DNA of 12,373 bases, from positions 1-12,373 of the forward strand of contig JBJXGR010000261.1 of the NCBI GenBank assembly GCA_046160045.1, given 5' to 3'. Below the pieces are notes generated by a model. That model worked only from the letters and a program-made list of their open reading frames with translations, had not been told where the DNA came from and did no database searches. This DNA is from CAZGUX01 sp046160045 (lineage in GTDB: Bacteria > Acidobacteriota > Terriglobia > Bryobacterales > Bryobacteraceae). Both the position numbers and the translations under genes were made by a program. Positions 11,448 through 12,373 of this stretch are shown here, piece by piece; within the stretch, counting starts at the first letter, position 1; the number at the start of each line of letters is the position of its first letter.

Positions 11448-11912
11448 ATGGCTTCGGTATCCGCGGTTTCTCTCTCGATCTCGAACGGATCTACAGCGAA
11501 CAACCAAAACGTAACGGTCAGTGGAACGATGCAGTTCGATGCGGGAGAAGTTGGTAAAAGCTATCGCCTGGAGATCAAAATCTTCGGGGAAGACAAACCA
11601 GGCGACAATCTCCCGTCCACCGATCCGGTTGGCGACGACGAGCTCTATGCGTTCCTATGGGGCGCGAACATCTTCAATAAAAAACCCTATAAGCAATTCA
11701 CCGTCGCGGCGGCGGGACCTCAAACCTTTAAGGAGACGCGTCCCATTCGCAACGATAAACTTGACGAGGACAGCGGCAGCGTCGTACCCGGAAACGCGCC
11801 TCCAGGCACGCCGGGCCTCCCGCGACAGGATGAGCTCTACGCCCAAGTTTCGTTGTCGGGCGCACCAGCCAGTGCGCGTTCAGCAACCCTGAATTTCGGC
11901 ATAGGTGTGTAA
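11448..11912 (+). CDS. Unrecognised 154-aa beta-rich protein
   Basis: I do not recognise this protein. It is 154 aa, starts at ATG 11448 behind a strong AGGAG (11435-11439, eight-base spacing) and has no signal peptide or membrane segment. Residues ~4-50 read as alternating strands (SAVSLSISNGS, NVTVSGTMQFD, SYRLEIKIFGED), and the end has AQVSLSGAPASARSATLNFGIGV, together suggesting an immunoglobulin-like or other beta-sandwich fold. The middle is acidic and rich in Asp/Pro/Gly (KPGDNLPSTDPVGDDELY, KLDEDSGS), possibly cation-binding loops. Codon use and the ribosome site argue that it is a real gene. It lies between the two copies of the duplicated promoter block and after a hairpin, which points to separate control. 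The fold is inferred from pattern only. Confidence 0.75.
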   Translation: MASVSAVSLSISNGSTANNQNVTVSGTMQFDAGEVGKSYRLEIKIFGEDKPGDNLPSTDPVGDDELYAFLWGANIFNKKPYKQFTVAAAGPQTFKETRPIRNDKLDEDSGSVVPGNAPPGTPGLPRQDELYAQVSLSGAPASARSATLNFGIGV

Positions 11913-12220
11913 CGAAGTTCATCAAGATATTTGCCCGGCCATCCGCTGATACGGACGCGCAAAGGACGCGCGCCGCTGGAGATCATCGGTTGGATCGCCG
12001 CCAACCTTGCCTGGTCGTGCGGCAGCTATCAGAGAAGTCGCATGGAAAGCTGCGTCGAGCCCGGCCAGGCGCCGCCCGATTGGGGAAAGGCGCTCGCCCT
12101 GCGCTTGCGGAAGCCTGCCTTCGCTCCACCATCCCCCCGCTGGCCCGTCCGTTGTTTCTTTTGCCCGCCTGGTATAAATCCTCTACGCCACGTCGCAGTT
12201 ACAGAGGAAAGAGGAAACAC
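11913..12220. other. Intergenic region carrying copy 2 of the promoter block
   Basis: This 308-base gap holds the second promoter-leader block in its right third. The left part (11913-12119) contains a direct repeat GGACGCGC spaced by seven bases near 11953-11975 and otherwise nothing I recognise. A 97-codon frame (11931-12224) spans the conserved promoter and is not called as a gene. Confidence 0.5.
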
Positions 12221-12223
12221 ATG
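12120..12223. repeat. Duplicated promoter-leader block, copy 2
   Basis: Partner of 11066-11165. It includes TATAAA at 12173-12178, preceded by CTTTTGCCCGCCTGG, and ends in an AGGAAAGAGG ribosome-site region before the ATG at 12221. The leader would be about 36 nt. Confidence 0.8.
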
Positions 12224-12373
12224 AATGTGCGCTTAGTATGTATCTGCATTGGGATCGGCATTGGCTTGATCACCTCCATTCCTGCGCGTGCGGCCGAGAT
12301 CCATTTCGGCGTGGCCGGGATTACCCCTATCGAGACCGCGCGGCTCGCGGCATTCTGTTCGGACGAATCGCCG
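12221..12373 (+). CDS. Signal-peptide protein, truncated by window edge
   Basis: The first 51 codons are present and the frame is open at the window end. The N-terminus is a clear Sec signal: basic MNVR, hydrophobic VCICIGIGIGLITSI, then PARAAE with AXA-type cleavage after residue ~25. The mature start is EIHFGVAGITPIETARLAAFCSDESP. Short secreted acidobacterial proteins with a G-I-x-P/Y..TARL start come to mind, but I cannot assign a family with confidence. The ribosome site GAGG (12211-12214) is well placed and the promoter block matches the one at 11066-11165. The ORF at 11163 appears to be a broken relative. Confidence 0.75.
   Translation, partial: MNVRLVCICIGIGIGLITSIPARAAEIHFGVAGITPIETARLAAFCSDESP

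Noticed and set aside
11075..12220. Similar minus-strand peptides (WREGFIPG/WRRGFIPG) at two places
   Set aside because: They are the antisense translations of the duplicated promoter block, not genes; similarity is at the DNA level.
11931..12224. 97-codon plus-strand ORF
   Set aside because: It runs through the conserved promoter-leader block and into the start of the signal-peptide gene; no domain or ribosome site.

Overview
The window looks like chromosome from an Acidobacteriota member of the Solibacter/Bryobacter type. The evidence is the GC-rich sequence, an ECF sigma factor of the TIGR02999 kind followed directly by a membrane Ser/Thr kinase with TPR repeats, a Tat-exported PLP enzyme, short palindromic intergenic repeats, and many small toxin-antitoxin (TA) genes. 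The taxonomic call is inference. I see no tRNA, rRNA, CRISPR array, transposase or integrase.

Layout. (1) Positions 1-3090 form a TA island. It holds a solitary brnA antitoxin copy, a DUF1902 (HicB-fold) antitoxin with a hicA toxin gene broken by one extra base, a DUF4240 gene, a RelE/ParE-type TA operon on the minus strand, and an intact brnT-brnA operon. The two brnA regions are direct repeats of about 375 bp that bracket the rest of the island. (2) Positions 3149-7220 hold a Tat-signal SelA-like PLP enzyme (minus), a CocE/NonD-type serine hydrolase (plus) and a secreted M48-like metallopeptidase (minus) whose HExxH motif has become HATAH. About 100 bp covering the 3' end of the M48 gene also occurs as a detached remnant on the other side of the hydrolase, so the hydrolase sits between direct repeats. 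(3) Positions 7221-7754 are non-coding, with short palindromic and tandem repeats and the sigma promoter. (4) Positions 7755-10981 are the sigma factor / kinase-TPR pair, very probably one signalling unit. (5) Positions 10982-12373 are an accessory stretch. A roughly 100 bp promoter-leader block occurs twice, first before a degenerate signal-peptide ORF and then before a related signal-peptide gene cut by the window edge. Between them lie a perfect 9-bp-stem hairpin and an unrecognised 154-aa protein gene with a strong ribosome site.

Working together. In the TA operons the antitoxin should neutralise and autorepress its toxin. The orphan brnA could titrate BrnT or act at the brnTA operator. 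The sigma factor and kinase presumably couple an envelope signal to transcription, with targets unknown. A recurring feature is a -10-like hexamer ending only 7-14 nt before a start codon (hicB-like gene, relE-type antitoxin, brnT, the PLP enzyme, the kinase). This suggests leaderless or very short-leader mRNAs. The best candidates for something undescribed are the duplicated module at 10982-12373 and the two cases of genes bracketed by direct repeats.
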